Below, in pieces: positions 51,029 through 60,106 of a DNA stretch of 64,000 nucleotides. The number at the start of each line of letters is the position of its first letter. Position 1 is the stretch's first letter. The notes under the pieces are model-generated. The model did not search any database. It saw only the letters and a list, made by a program, of their open reading frames with translations, and was not told where the DNA came from. Source of the DNA: an uncultured Bacteroidales bacterium (GTDB lineage Bacteria > Bacteroidota > Bacteroidia > Bacteroidales > F082); the NCBI GenBank assembly GCA_900318085.1, contig ONJF01000004.1, positions 1-64,000 of the forward strand. Direction: 5' to 3'. The position numbers and the translations under genes are program-made.

Positions 51029-52789
51029 TTATCCTCCTATTTCATCCAACTCAAGCCACCTCAACTCTTTCTCATCTAATAAATCCTTGATCTCTTGCAG
51101 ACGGTTGCCCATTTGCTGCAATTTTTGGTAGTCGGTCTCGGAGTTCAAGGCTTCCGTCAAAGACTGTTTTTCGGCCTCAAGGTCAGCCATTTCTTGCGTT
51201 AAAGTCTCATATTCACGCTGTTCCTTGAAGCTGCGCTTCACTTTCTCACGTTGTTTGGCTGGTCGTGGTTCTTCTTTCTTCTGCACCGACCTCTCTTTCC
51301 GTTCCTCTTTTGTCTTGGCATCCAAATACTCTTTGTATTGGCTATAGTTGCCCATGAAGCCTTTCACCATGCCATCACCTTGGAAAACGAAAAGTTGGTC
51401 CACCACTTGGTCCATGAAGAAACGGTCGTGCGACACCACCAAGAGGCAGCCTTTGTAGCCTTGCAGGAAGTCTTCCAGCTTCTGTAATGTCAACAGGTCC
51501 AAGTCGTTGGTGGGCTCGTCGAGGATGAGAAAATTGGGATTTTGCACCAAGATGGTCAACAGGTAGAGTCGCCGTTTCTCACCACCACTAAGCAGAGCCA
51601 CAGGTTGGCGATGCATCTTGTAAGGGAACATGAAATGCGCCAGCAGTTGGTCGGCCGTATATACCTTGTCCTTACCGTAATACATCACATCAGCGATATC
51701 GCGCACTGTACTCAGCACCGTCTTGCTCTCATCGAATTGTATGCCTTCCTGACGGTAGTAACCATAAGTCACTGTTTCACCGGTCTTTACTCGTCCGTGA
51801 TCTGGTTGAATAGCGCCCGTGATGAGGTTAAGGAAGGTGGACTTGCCGACGCCATTCTTTCCTATCAAGCCGATGCGTTCACCACGCTTGAAGACGTAGT
51901 CGAAGTCCTTGAGCACTGTGTTATCGCCAAACGATTTCGACACGTTGCTTAATTCCAATATCTTACCACCCAAACGCTGCATTTGCAGGCCAAACTCCAA
52001 GCGTTCGTCCTGTTCTTGGTATCTCGCGCGTTCCTTCAAGTCGTAGAATGCATCTATGCGGCTCTTCGACTTGCCCGTACGGGCTTGCGGCGTGCTGCGC
52101 ATCCATTCCAACTCGTATTTCAGCAGTTGGCTGTTACGCTCGGCGGTAGCGCGCTTCACTTCCTCGCGCTCGCGGCTCTTCCTGACATAATAGTCGAAAT
52201 TGCCGTTGTGGGTGTACATCACGCCTTGATAGAGTTCAAAAATCTTATTACACACACGGTCAAGGAAGTAGCGATCGTGGGTCACCATGAGCAGTGTCAT
52301 GCTCGACTGAGTGAGGAATTTCTCCAACCACTCCACCATCTCCACGTCGAGGTGGTTGGTAGGCTCGTCGAGGATGAGGAAATCAGGCTCGTGCAGCAGT
52401 ACCAAGGCCAAAGCCAAACGCTTCACCTGTCCGCCAGACAGTTCATCAACCACCTGTTCCAGGTTGTTGATGGCAAAACGAGTCAGATACTGCCTTGCCT
52501 TAAGATGTTGCTCTTCGTTAAGGTCGGCCAACAAGTCAGAAATCCGCGTCCCTGCCGGATAAACGGGCAGTTGCTCCAAGTAGCCGATTTTGATGTCATT
52601 GGCATAAGTGATCGTCCCCGAATCGGGCGACTCCTGCCCCACCAAGATCTTCAGCATCGTCGACTTGCCCGAGCCATTGGTGGCAATCAGCGCCGTCTTG
52701 TCGCCCTTCTCAATGCCAAAGGTGACGTCTTCAAACAGCGTCTTGATGCCATAAGACTTGGATATCGCGTTGACCGACAAATAGTTCAT
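51029..52789 (-). CDS. ABC-F family ATPase (Uup-like)
   Basis: 586-residue soluble protein with two ABC domains: Walker A ATNGSGKST and GKNGVGKST, signature LSGGQ and LSGGE, Walker B FLILDEPTNHLD and FLILDEPTNDLD. A charged interdomain linker and a C-terminal coiled coil (about 505-580, EQREYETLTQEMADLEAEKQ) are characteristic of Uup. No transmembrane part: ABC-F proteins act on ribosomes or replication intermediates. The ATG overlaps the stop of the upstream VOC gene by 4 bp. Confidence 0.93.
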   Translation of the reverse strand: MNYLSVNAISKSYGIKTLFEDVTFGIEKGDKTALIATNGSGKSTMLKILVGQESPDSGTITYANDIKIGYLEQLPVYPAGTRISDLLADLNEEQHLKARQYLTRFAINNLEQVVDELSGGQVKRLALALVLLHEPDFLILDEPTNHLDVEMVEWLEKFLTQSSMTLLMVTHDRYFLDRVCNKIFELYQGVMYTHNGNFDYYVRKSREREEVKRATAERNSQLLKYELEWMRSTPQARTGKSKSRIDAFYDLKERARYQEQDERLEFGLQMQRLGGKILELSNVSKSFGDNTVLKDFDYVFKRGERIGLIGKNGVGKSTFLNLITGAIQPDHGRVKTGETVTYGYYRQEGIQFDESKTVLSTVRDIADVMYYGKDKVYTADQLLAHFMFPYKMHRQPVALLSGGEKRRLYLLTILVQNPNFLILDEPTNDLDLLTLQKLEDFLQGYKGCLLVVSHDRFFMDQVVDQLFVFQGDGMVKGFMGNYSQYKEYLDAKTKEERKERSVQKKEEPRPAKQREKVKRSFKEQREYETLTQEMADLEAEKQSLTEALNSETDYQKLQQMGNRLQEIKDLLDEKELRWLELDEIGG

Positions 52790-53250
52790 TTCGCAAAGCG
52801 CTTGACGTATTCGATGGGATATTGCGATTTCTCCGAGACCTGTTCCACCGTCATACCCGATTCAAACAAACGCTTGATGACGGCATCCATAGGCTCGCCG
52901 ACCTCGATGATATGGAAGTCGGGGTCATAGAAACGGACGACACGTTGCCCCCAAGGCGTTTCTTCCACGCCATGGACATACAGGATTTCGGAAAAGCCTC
53001 TCAAATAATCGATGAAATCATCAAAATCCTCTTCTTCGAAATAAAGCTCGGCGTCGTTGCCATTCCTGCGCACCTTCGCGTCATGGATCATCGAACGCCA
53101 TTTCTTCATCTCTTGCAGGGCAAAGCCGCCTTCGAATTGGACATTCTCGCCGAAGTGAAAGGCAACACGGTCGCCAATCACCTCTTCATAGAAAGTGATG
53201 GCTTTCTCCATATCGGAAACCACCAACAATGGGCATTTGAATTTCAGCAT
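52786..53250 (-). CDS. VOC (glyoxalase/bleomycin-resistance) superfamily protein
   Basis: 154 residues: LKFKCPLLVVSDMEKAITFYEEVIGD and WGQRVVRFYDPDFHIIEVGE are the two beta-alpha-beta-beta-beta halves with the typical C-terminal FYDPDxxxIEV motif. Substrate unknown; the family includes glyoxalases, dioxygenases and antibiotic-binding proteins. Start MLKFKCPLL (53250) is supported by the -7 element TATTTTTG at 53272-53279 (minus). Overlaps the ABC-F gene, so co-transcribed. Confidence 0.85.
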   Translation of the reverse strand: MLKFKCPLLVVSDMEKAITFYEEVIGDRVAFHFGENVQFEGGFALQEMKKWRSMIHDAKVRRNGNDAELYFEEEDFDDFIDYLRGFSEILYVHGVEETPWGQRVVRFYDPDFHIIEVGEPMDAVIKRLFESGMTVEQVSEKSQYPIEYVKRFAK

Positions 53251-53271
53251 AGTATTTGAGTTTTGATACGG

Positions 53272-53311
53272 CAAAAATAAGAAAAGCCTCGCATCTGCTG
53301 ACACGAGGCTT
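53272..53311 (-). terminator. Terminator of galM overlapping the promoter of the VOC gene
   Basis: Inverted repeat AAGCCTCG (53284-53291 and complement ending 53311) read on the minus strand is followed by TTTTCTTATTTTTG. The last eight bases (53272-53279) are also the -7 element of the VOC/ABC-F unit. Confidence 0.7.
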
Positions 53312-53333
53312 CAACTTTTTATCCATTTAGGTG

Positions 53334-54476
53334 TTATTTCTTTTCCTTGGGCAGCACAGCGAACTTATAGATACAAAGTTGGTGGTACTCCTCGCCGGGA
53401 TTCAGAATCGGCACGGGAGTCAAAGTCTCATGGTTGATGGCATCGGGGAAGAACTGGGGCTCAAGAGCCAGACCTTCGCGGTATTTCAGAGCCTTACCGC
53501 ACTTACCCATGCCCTTGCCATTAAAGAAGTTGCCACTATAGAACTGCAGACCCACCTGGTCGCTCCACACCTGCATCTCGCGACCGCTATGAGGTTCGGT
53601 CAAGGTAGCGTTCCAGGTGTAGGCTTTGACATCGTTCTTGTCGACAATCCAGTTGTGGTCATAACCCTTCGCGTTCTTGATCTGCTCGTCATCGGCAGCG
53701 ATATTGTCGCCAATGCAGTGCTTCTCGCGGAAGTCAAACGGGGTTTCCTTCACGCCCGAGAACTTACCATCAGGAATCAGTTGGTCGTTGATGGTAGTCA
53801 TGTAGCGTGAGTTAATTTGCAACTCGTGGTCAAGGATGGTGCCATTGCCTTCGCCCTTCAAATTGAAGAAGGAGTGGTGCGAGAAGTTGCACAGCGTGGG
53901 AGCATCGGTCGTGGCTGCATAACGAATCTGCAACTGGTTGTCGTGGGTCAAGGTGTAGCTCATCGTCACGTCAAGATTGCCCGGAAAACCATCTTCGCCA
54001 TCGGCAAACACGGTGTGCATCGAGATGACGCTATCGTTGGCCGAAGTCACATCCCATACACGCTTGTCGGCACCGATAAGGCCGCCATGCAAGGTATTCT
54101 CACCATCGTTCTTGGTCAGTTGATACTCAACATCGTTCAATGTGAAAGTAGCATTGGAGATGCGGTTGGCGCAACGGCCCACCACAGCGCCAAGATAACG
54201 TTCACCTTCGTTGTTCAAATACTTGTCGATATGGTCGTAACCCAACACGATATCTTCATAACTACCACGATTATCGGGCATCCAAAGGGCGACCACACGG
54301 CCACCATAGTTGGTGACTTGCATCGTCATAAAACCATTGTGCAAGGTATAAAGCGACACTTGTTTGCCTGCCACCTCTTTATTGAAGTTCTCGGCAGGAA
54401 TCAATTTAACTTCCTTCTTTTGGTTGCAACCGACTAACAATAAAGCCATTGCAAAAATCGATAATGCTTTTTTCAT
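53334..54476 (-). CDS. galM: Aldose 1-epimerase (mutarotase) lipoprotein
   Basis: 380 residues with lipoprotein signal (FAMALLLVGCNQKK). Galactose mutarotase fold: VTNYGGRVVALWMPD, GRCANRISNATFTLN, catalytic His regions ENTLHGGLIG and CNFSHHSFFNL, and catalytic Glu in LALEPQFFPDAIN. It interconverts alpha and beta anomers of aldoses; the lipoprotein signal places it in the envelope, common in Bacteroidota. Start MKKALSIFAMAL (54476) is chosen over the ATG at 54548 because the -7 element lies at 54512-54519 and the signal peptide begins here. Confidence 0.93.
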   Translation of the reverse strand: MKKALSIFAMALLLVGCNQKKEVKLIPAENFNKEVAGKQVSLYTLHNGFMTMQVTNYGGRVVALWMPDNRGSYEDIVLGYDHIDKYLNNEGERYLGAVVGRCANRISNATFTLNDVEYQLTKNDGENTLHGGLIGADKRVWDVTSANDSVISMHTVFADGEDGFPGNLDVTMSYTLTHDNQLQIRYAATTDAPTLCNFSHHSFFNLKGEGNGTILDHELQINSRYMTTINDQLIPDGKFSGVKETPFDFREKHCIGDNIAADDEQIKNAKGYDHNWIVDKNDVKAYTWNATLTEPHSGREMQVWSDQVGLQFYSGNFFNGKGMGKCGKALKYREGLALEPQFFPDAINHETLTPVPILNPGEEYHQLCIYKFAVLPKEKK

Positions 54477-54511
54477 CTTTTTCGATCTGAAATCTTCAAA
54501 AAACTGGGCTG

Positions 54512-54519
54512 CAAAAATA
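54512..54519 (-). promoter_or_regulatory. -7 promoter element for galM
   Basis: TATTTTTG on the minus strand, 35 bp before the ATG at 54476. Confidence 0.6.
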
Positions 54520-54572
54520 CAAAAACTCTTTTTTCCGTGCAAAAACATTTTACTTACACCTTCTTGACAGCC

Positions 54573-56042
54573 TTACTTTGTTCTTGTTACACCTTGATAA
54601 TCAACTTCTTTATGTTTGAGCAAAAAATCAATCATCATCTCTTCCGAGGTCTTGAACATGCTTTGGCCATCGTCCTCGCTCTCGATGTTCACCGTAGAGG
54701 CCATATAGCTGTTCATAGCCACCTTATAGACTTTGTTGGTTGAGAAATTCCCACCATCCATATTGACCCAAACGGACCTTTCGTCATCTCCGACAGTGTA
54801 TGACATGCCAGAAACGAAGGACGGAAAACCTCCATTCTTGCGGTAAGAGTTGAGAATGAACTTCTTAACTTGGGCACCGGTCATCTTATAAACAACCACA
54901 TCGTTGTTGAACGGGTCGATGCTGTAAACGTCTTTCACGGTGATAGGACCTTTATTAAGGTAGTTGATACGTACGCCTCCTGTATTTTGGAAGGCGAAGT
55001 CAGCACCACTTATCTCTCGAATGGCATCGGTCATCATACACCCCACCTCCTCTGGATTCTCAAACTTGGTTTTGGCTACGGCAAGCGCCCTATTCAGTTG
55101 GGGAGCTTTATTGAATTCATTCACCAGTTGCTTGATCTCTGGCTTCTCTTTCCTGACGCCATTGACATTCAACACCACGGCTTCCTTGTTCACCACCTTA
55201 TGGTCTTTCACTTTCAGTTTCACCAAAGTGGCGTATTTGAGATGCGATCCCGATTGGGTGATGAGCACCCCATTGGTCTGGGAAGGATGGTCGATAAGGG
55301 TGTGGCTATGACCGCCGATGATCGCGTCAAGCCAAGGGTTGGCTTGGGCGAGTTCCATGTCATCCTCAAAGCCGCAATGCGATAGCAAAATGACTACATC
55401 GTTTTCGTCTCGTAAGTATTTGTATTGGGGAAGCACTATGTTGGGGCGCTTGAAACTCACTTTCGCCACATTATCGGGATGCGTGCCAGGGATGTCATCA
55501 TGACGGACTTCTATTAAACCGATAACGGCCATCTTAACACCTTGACTTTCAAAAATTTCAAACGGCTCAAAGTCAAGATCAACATCATTGGGGATGGTGA
55601 CGTTGGCACAAAGGAAGGGGAATTTGGCCCTTTCAACATCATCATGCAAAGCACCAATGTTGGCATCCCACTCATGGTTGCCGACAGTACAAAGGTCGAA
55701 TCCCAAGCGGTTCATCAGCTCAATCATGGGATAATTGACAGGGTCGTACTGGTCATTGACGGGATTGCCTGTACGGTTGTCGCCTGCCGAAAAGAGCAGC
55801 AGGTCGGGATAGATGGTCCGCAGGCTGTCGACCATAGTCGCAAATTTGGGGAACTGGTCGATGCTGGCATGCATGTCATTCACCGATAATATGATAATCT
55901 CGCCCTCACCGGCCGAAGCAGGAGTAGCTGTTTGTCTGGTCCGATCCTGCTGTTCCGATGCATTATCTGAATGAGGACGCAGCACCAAAAACAACACAAC
56001 AGCAAGCAAAGCCAGGGCCAATAGCAATTTCTTTTTGTTCAT
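54573..56042 (-). CDS. 5'-nucleotidase/UshA-like metallophosphatase, membrane-anchored
   Basis: About 489 residues: N-terminal transmembrane anchor (KKKLLLALALLAVVLFLVL), a calcineurin-like domain (ILSVNDMHASIDQFP, LLFSAGDNRTGNP, CTVGNHEWDANIG, LLSHCGFEDD, IIGGHSHTLID), and the C-terminal 5'-nucleotidase domain (FAFQNTGGVRINYLNKGPIT, DPFNNDVVVYKMTGAQV). It dephosphorylates nucleotides or sugar nucleotides in the periplasm. Start at 56042 (MNKKKLLLA) is taken; Met at 56048 is also possible. A -7 element TAATTTTG lies at 56067-56074 (minus). Confidence 0.9.
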   Translation of the reverse strand: MNKKKLLLALALLAVVLFLVLRPHSDNASEQQDRTRQTATPASAGEGEIIILSVNDMHASIDQFPKFATMVDSLRTIYPDLLLFSAGDNRTGNPVNDQYDPVNYPMIELMNRLGFDLCTVGNHEWDANIGALHDDVERAKFPFLCANVTIPNDVDLDFEPFEIFESQGVKMAVIGLIEVRHDDIPGTHPDNVAKVSFKRPNIVLPQYKYLRDENDVVILLSHCGFEDDMELAQANPWLDAIIGGHSHTLIDHPSQTNGVLITQSGSHLKYATLVKLKVKDHKVVNKEAVVLNVNGVRKEKPEIKQLVNEFNKAPQLNRALAVAKTKFENPEEVGCMMTDAIREISGADFAFQNTGGVRINYLNKGPITVKDVYSIDPFNNDVVVYKMTGAQVKKFILNSYRKNGGFPSFVSGMSYTVGDDERSVWVNMDGGNFSTNKVYKVAMNSYMASTVNIESEDDGQSMFKTSEEMMIDFLLKHKEVDYQGVTRTK

Positions 56043-56086
56043 GATCATTGTTGTTATAAACTGCCGCAAAATTACGAAAAAACTCC

Positions 56087-56094
56087 TATCTTTG
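56087..56094 (+). promoter_or_regulatory. -7 promoter element for the hybrid kinase gene, 7 nt from the ATG
   Basis: TATCTTTG ends 7 nt before the ATG at 56102, leaving an expected leader of about 4 nt. The divergent 5'-nucleotidase promoter lies 13 bp away. Confidence 0.6.
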
Positions 56095-56101
56095 CGCCAT
56101 C

Positions 56102-58558
56102 ATGTCGAAGAAAAGGCACAACGAATACCCGAGCGGGAGCAGGACGAGTTGGAAGGTGGTCATCACCTACCTGTTCGTCATTGCCCTTTGCGCGGCTTTG
56201 TTCTACTACATCTTCAACCTGCGCAAGAGCATCGATAACCAACGCTCCAACATCAACACGCAACACGTAGCGCTCAGCTGGGTCAACGAGTTCACCAAGA
56301 ACGTCCATGGTGCACAAAACGCAGCCAACCTGTTTGCCTTCACTGAACAGCAGAAATACAAACGCGAATTCAACAACTATCGCGACGAAATCAACATGCT
56401 GACCGACTCGCTTTTGAAGTTCGAAATCAGCGAAGAAAACAAATTGATGGTCAATGAGATAGAAGACCTCATTAAAAGTAAAGGTCGAATCAGTAACGAG
56501 CTGTCAAAACAGTTCCACGACTTCAACCCATTAGCCGAATTCGACCGTACCATCGATGAATACACGCCACCACAACCCGAAGAAGAAATCGTCATCACCA
56601 CGGTTTCCAAAGACACCGTCCTCCATGTGCCAAAGAAACAGGAGAAGAAAGGTTTCTGGCAACGTGTCGGCAAAGTGTTTAGCCCTGACGAAGAACAGGA
56701 AGACAGCCTCGTATACATCAGCATCGAACGTTCCGACACACTGCGCATCCAACAACAACGCGCCGACACAGTCGACATCCTGGCTGACCTGCGCGTCCTT
56801 TCCGACAGGGCCAAGGCTGAATACTGGAACAAGATAGAACAATACGAGAAGAAGACCCAGGAGCTGGTCAAAGCCGACAACCAACTCTCCGAGCAAATTT
56901 CCTCCTTATTAATACGACTCAATCAAGAGATCCTCGACAGCACAGTCGCCGAAATCGAGAAGAGTGAGGAGATCATCAAGGAGAACACGAAAACCTCCAT
57001 TCTAATTGGCGCTGCCACACTTGCCCTTATCATCATTTTTATTATCCTGATTATCAGCGATGTAAACAAGGGTTACCGAGCTCGCCGCGCCGCCGAGGAA
57101 GCCAAGAGGAAGACAGAGGAAATCATGGAAAGCCGCCATAAATTGCTGCTCTCTGTCTCGCATGACATCAAGGCGCCTCTGACCTCCATCATGGGGCATG
57201 TGGAACTCATGGACAAGACTGAAAACGAGAAAGATATCGTATCGATTAAGCAGTCGGCCGACCATATCCTCAACCTCCTTAACAACCTTTTGGAGTACTC
57301 CAGCCTCGAACAAGGCAAGCTGCAAATCAACATGGAGACCTTTGACATCGGGCAGCTCTGCGAGGAGATTACCGAGATGTTTGCTCCCATTGCCAAACAC
57401 AAGAACCTGCAGTTCCATTTCGAAAACGACATCGAGCCCAAGACCCTTCTCAAAACCGACAAACTGAAAATCAGGCAGATACTGACCAATATCATCTCCA
57501 ACGGCATCAAATACACTTTGGAAGGCAGTGTCACCTTCAAGGCGAGACTAGGCCGCAGTCTCGTCGTCTTCGACATCATCGACACTGGTGTAGGCATTCC
57601 TCAGGACAAGCTGGAAGAAGTGTTCAAACCCTTCGTCCGCATCGAGACCTACAACCAATTCGCGGAAGGCAGCGGCTATGGCATGTCGGTTGTCAAAGGT
57701 CTTGTCGACCTGCTCGGCGGAGAGATCCACACCGAGTCGGAAGTGGGCAAAGGCTCGCACTTCGAGATCCGAATCCCAGTTGAGGAAGTGGAGCAAACTC
57801 TTGAAGAAAAGAATGAAGTAGAAGAAATTAAGAAAAAGAGCCTCAATATTTTAGTCTTTGACGATGACAACACCCTACTCTCCGTTATCGACAACATGCT
57901 GCACCGTCTCGGTCACCAAGCCATCCCATGCCGATCGATGAACGACTTGGACAACGCCTTGCAGCAAATTCAAGACTATGACTACATCCTCACCGACCGC
58001 GAGATGGGAGCGGTCACGGGCAACGATGTCCTCTTCCTGATCAAGGAGGTCGACCCGCAGAAACCCATCATCTTGATGACGGGCCGCATCGAATACACTA
58101 CCGAGAAGGCCAAAGAGGAAGGCTTTGATGGTTTCTTGCAGAAACCATTTAATTTAAAGCAGTTAGAGAACTTGTTCGGAAGTGTTGCTTTAAGTGAAGA
58201 TGAGGCTGAAACGGCCTATCCCGACTTCCCAGCCTTCAGTGAGATGATGGGCAATGACAAGGAAGCCATGACGGCGATTCTCAATGTCTTCGTACAGTCG
58301 ACCGCCGACGATTTAGTTGCAATGAACACTTTAATTGAAGAGTCTGATTTCGTTGGCATGCAGAGTCTTTGCCATAAGATGTTACCCATGTTTACCCAAC
58401 TGGAGCGCGACACCACCTTCCTGGCCAAGATGAATGCCATGCGCGGCACAGAAAAGAAAGAGAAACACTACCGTAAATGGAAAGACGACGCCCGTCAATT
58501 CATGGCGCAAACCGACGAATTGATGGACCTGCTGGCCGAAAAGTACGGAATAGGATAA
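56102..58558 (+). CDS. Hybrid sensor histidine kinase with receiver and Hpt domains
   Basis: 818 residues: transmembrane helix about 18-38, a long periplasmic helical/coiled-coil sensor region (about 40-300, with NELSKQFHDFNPLAEFD and VDILADLRVLSD), second helix about 300-322 (ILIGAATLALIIIFIILII). The HisKA domain has His near 353 (SVSHDIKAPLTSIMGH), then HATPase (NIISNGIKY, DTGVGIPQDKLEEVF, GSGYGMSVVKGL), receiver domain about 580-700 with Asp in ILTDREMG near 631, and a C-terminal Hpt domain with His in SLCHKMLPMF near 757. A complete phosphorelay chain ending in Hpt implies a separate response regulator; the convergent sigma-54-type regulator at 58644 is the obvious partner. ATG lies 7 nt from the -7 element. 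Confidence 0.92.
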   Translation: MSKKRHNEYPSGSRTSWKVVITYLFVIALCAALFYYIFNLRKSIDNQRSNINTQHVALSWVNEFTKNVHGAQNAANLFAFTEQQKYKREFNNYRDEINMLTDSLLKFEISEENKLMVNEIEDLIKSKGRISNELSKQFHDFNPLAEFDRTIDEYTPPQPEEEIVITTVSKDTVLHVPKKQEKKGFWQRVGKVFSPDEEQEDSLVYISIERSDTLRIQQQRADTVDILADLRVLSDRAKAEYWNKIEQYEKKTQELVKADNQLSEQISSLLIRLNQEILDSTVAEIEKSEEIIKENTKTSILIGAATLALIIIFIILIISDVNKGYRARRAAEEAKRKTEEIMESRHKLLLSVSHDIKAPLTSIMGHVELMDKTENEKDIVSIKQSADHILNLLNNLLEYSSLEQGKLQINMETFDIGQLCEEITEMFAPIAKHKNLQFHFENDIEPKTLLKTDKLKIRQILTNIISNGIKYTLEGSVTFKARLGRSLVVFDIIDTGVGIPQDKLEEVFKPFVRIETYNQFAEGSGYGMSVVKGLVDLLGGEIHTESEVGKGSHFEIRIPVEEVEQTLEEKNEVEEIKKKSLNILVFDDDNTLLSVIDNMLHRLGHQAIPCRSMNDLDNALQQIQDYDYILTDREMGAVTGNDVLFLIKEVDPQKPIILMTGRIEYTTEKAKEEGFDGFLQKPFNLKQLENLFGSVALSEDEAETAYPDFPAFSEMMGNDKEAMTAILNVFVQSTADDLVAMNTLIEESDFVGMQSLCHKMLPMFTQLERDTTFLAKMNAMRGTEKKEKHYRKWKDDARQFMAQTDELMDLLAEKYGIG

Positions 58559-58625
58559 ACGGCTTACTTTGCATGCCAAAAGCCATGGCAATCATGCCAC
58601 AAATCAATAATACTCTATTTCTCAT
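58500..58625 (-). pseudogene. Possible 5' remnant of a secreted-protein gene
   Basis: 41-codon frame starting MRNRVLLICGMIAMAFGMQS, which looks like a signal peptide of a Bacteroidota secreted protein, but after about 20 residues it runs into the antisense of the kinase 3' end and stops at 58500. It begins 19 bp after the response-regulator stop on the same strand. Could be a truncated gene or a chance frame. Confidence 0.35.
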
Positions 58626-58643
58626 GGTAGTTACTTATTAAGA

Positions 58644-59981
58644 TTATAGTTCGATACCGTACAGATGCATCTTGTTGTACAAGGTCTTACGGTCAATCTG
58701 CAACAGTTTGGCTGCCACGGTCTTGTTGCCCCTTGCCTTCTGCAAGGCGGCCTCGATCTGTTCCTTCTCGTGTTCGGGACGCAATGCCCAGTCATCTTCA
58801 ACTGTTGTAATCAGGGTCTTCTTATTAGGCGGACTAAACACCGGCAGGTCGTCCATCTCGATGTTTTCGCTTTCGGCGAAAAGCACGCAACGACGCAACA
58901 CATTGCGCAGCTCACGCAGGTTGCCGTTCCAGCGTTGTTCCTTCATGCGCTGCAGGGCATCATCAGAGATACCTTTCACATTCTTGCCCAGCTCCTCGTT
59001 GGCCTGACGGATGAAGAACGCCGTCAGCTCGTCGAAGTCCTCGAGGCGGTCGCGCAAGGGTGGCACCTCGATGGCAAACTCGTTGATACGGTGGAACAGG
59101 TCTTGACGGAAACGCCCCTCTTCGATGGCTTGCTCGAGATTTTCGTTGGTGGCAGCGAGGATGCGTACATCGACATGGATGTCGGTGGCCGAGCCCACGG
59201 GTCTCACCTTCTGTTCCTGTAAGGCGCGTAAAAGTTGCATCTGCACCTCATAGGGCAGGTTGCCTACCTCGTCGAGAAACACGGTGCCGCCCTTGGCTTG
59301 TTCGAAGACACCCTTCTTGTCGGCAATGGCGGAGGTAAACGAGCCTTTCAGATGGCCAAACAACTCACTGGGAGCCAACTCCTTAGAGAGGCTGCCGCAG
59401 TCGACGGGGATAAAGGGACCATCCTTGTATTGGCTGTGGTCATGGATCATGCGGGCGATATACTCCTTCCCCGTGCCACTCTCGCCGAGGATGAGCACCG
59501 AGAACTTGGTAGGGGCCACCAGCTCCACATGTTTGTAGAGCCGTTGCATGGCGGGACTCTCCCCTCGCACCCACTGCTTGCTGGAGGGCAAGAACGGCTC
59601 CGCCGCCTCTTCCTCTGTAGAAGACAGCGCAGCGGAGATTTTCTCTTCAAGCACACTGGGGTTGATGGGTTTCTTGAGGTAGTCGAAAGCGCCGAGTTTC
59701 ATGGCCGACACAGCGGTCTGGACCTCAGCATAGCCCGTCATCACGATGATGGGCACCTTGCTCTTCAGCTTCTCACGCACCCAGGTCATCAGTAGGATTC
59801 CGTCGCCGTCGGGAAGACGCAAATCGGTAAGAATCAAATTGAAAGCCCCGTTGGAGATCTCAATCTTGGCCTGCTCGTAACGAGAGGCCAGCACCGCCTC
59901 ATAGCCGTTCTTCTTCAGCCACGACTGGATCATCAGGCCGAAGGAGGCATCGTCTTCCACAACTAGAATTCTACATTTCAT
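58644..59981 (-). CDS. Sigma-54-type (NtrC-family) response regulator
   Basis: 445 residues: receiver (LVVEDDASFGLMIQSWL; Asp in LILTDLRLPDGDG; Lys in DYLKKPINPS), AAA+ domain with Walker A GESGTGKEYIAR (near 168), Walker B GGTVFLDEVGNLP, arginine-finger region FRQDLFHRINEF, and a Fis-type helix-turn-helix (LQKARGNKTVAAKLLQIDRKTLYNKM). The sigma-54-contact loop reads GSFTSA in place of GAFTGA, which may alter or weaken sigma-54 engagement. Convergent with the hybrid kinase and likely its phosphorelay output. The ATG lies 4 nt from a -7 element. Confidence 0.93.
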   Translation of the reverse strand: MKCRILVVEDDASFGLMIQSWLKKNGYEAVLASRYEQAKIEISNGAFNLILTDLRLPDGDGILLMTWVREKLKSKVPIIVMTGYAEVQTAVSAMKLGAFDYLKKPINPSVLEEKISAALSSTEEEAAEPFLPSSKQWVRGESPAMQRLYKHVELVAPTKFSVLILGESGTGKEYIARMIHDHSQYKDGPFIPVDCGSLSKELAPSELFGHLKGSFTSAIADKKGVFEQAKGGTVFLDEVGNLPYEVQMQLLRALQEQKVRPVGSATDIHVDVRILAATNENLEQAIEEGRFRQDLFHRINEFAIEVPPLRDRLEDFDELTAFFIRQANEELGKNVKGISDDALQRMKEQRWNGNLRELRNVLRRCVLFAESENIEMDDLPVFSPPNKKTLITTVEDDWALRPEHEKEQIEAALQKARGNKTVAAKLLQIDRKTLYNKMHLYGIEL

Positions 59982-59985
59982 GGTG

Positions 59986-59993
59986 CAAAGATA
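59986..59993 (-). promoter_or_regulatory. -7 promoter element for the NtrC-type regulator, 4 nt from the ATG
   Basis: TATCTTTG on the minus strand ends 4 nt before the ATG at 59981; the mRNA would start essentially at the initiation codon. Confidence 0.6.
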
Positions 59994-60026
59994 ACATTAT
60001 TTTGTTGATTCCACAAAATTACACAC

Positions 60027-60066
60027 AAAAAAAAAGCCCCACATTGGGGAAATGTGAGGCGTTTTT
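60027..60066. terminator. Terminator-like hairpin between coiled-coil lipoprotein and regulator genes
   Basis: GCCCCACATT / AATGTGAGGC (one mismatch) with a 5-nt GGGGA-type loop, flanked by an A run on one side and GTTTTT on the other. It ends the minus-strand lipoprotein gene at 60107. Confidence 0.75.
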
Positions 60067-60106
60067 AAAAAAATTGAAAACGAGCAGTTCCGTTATTCAC
60101 GGATTT

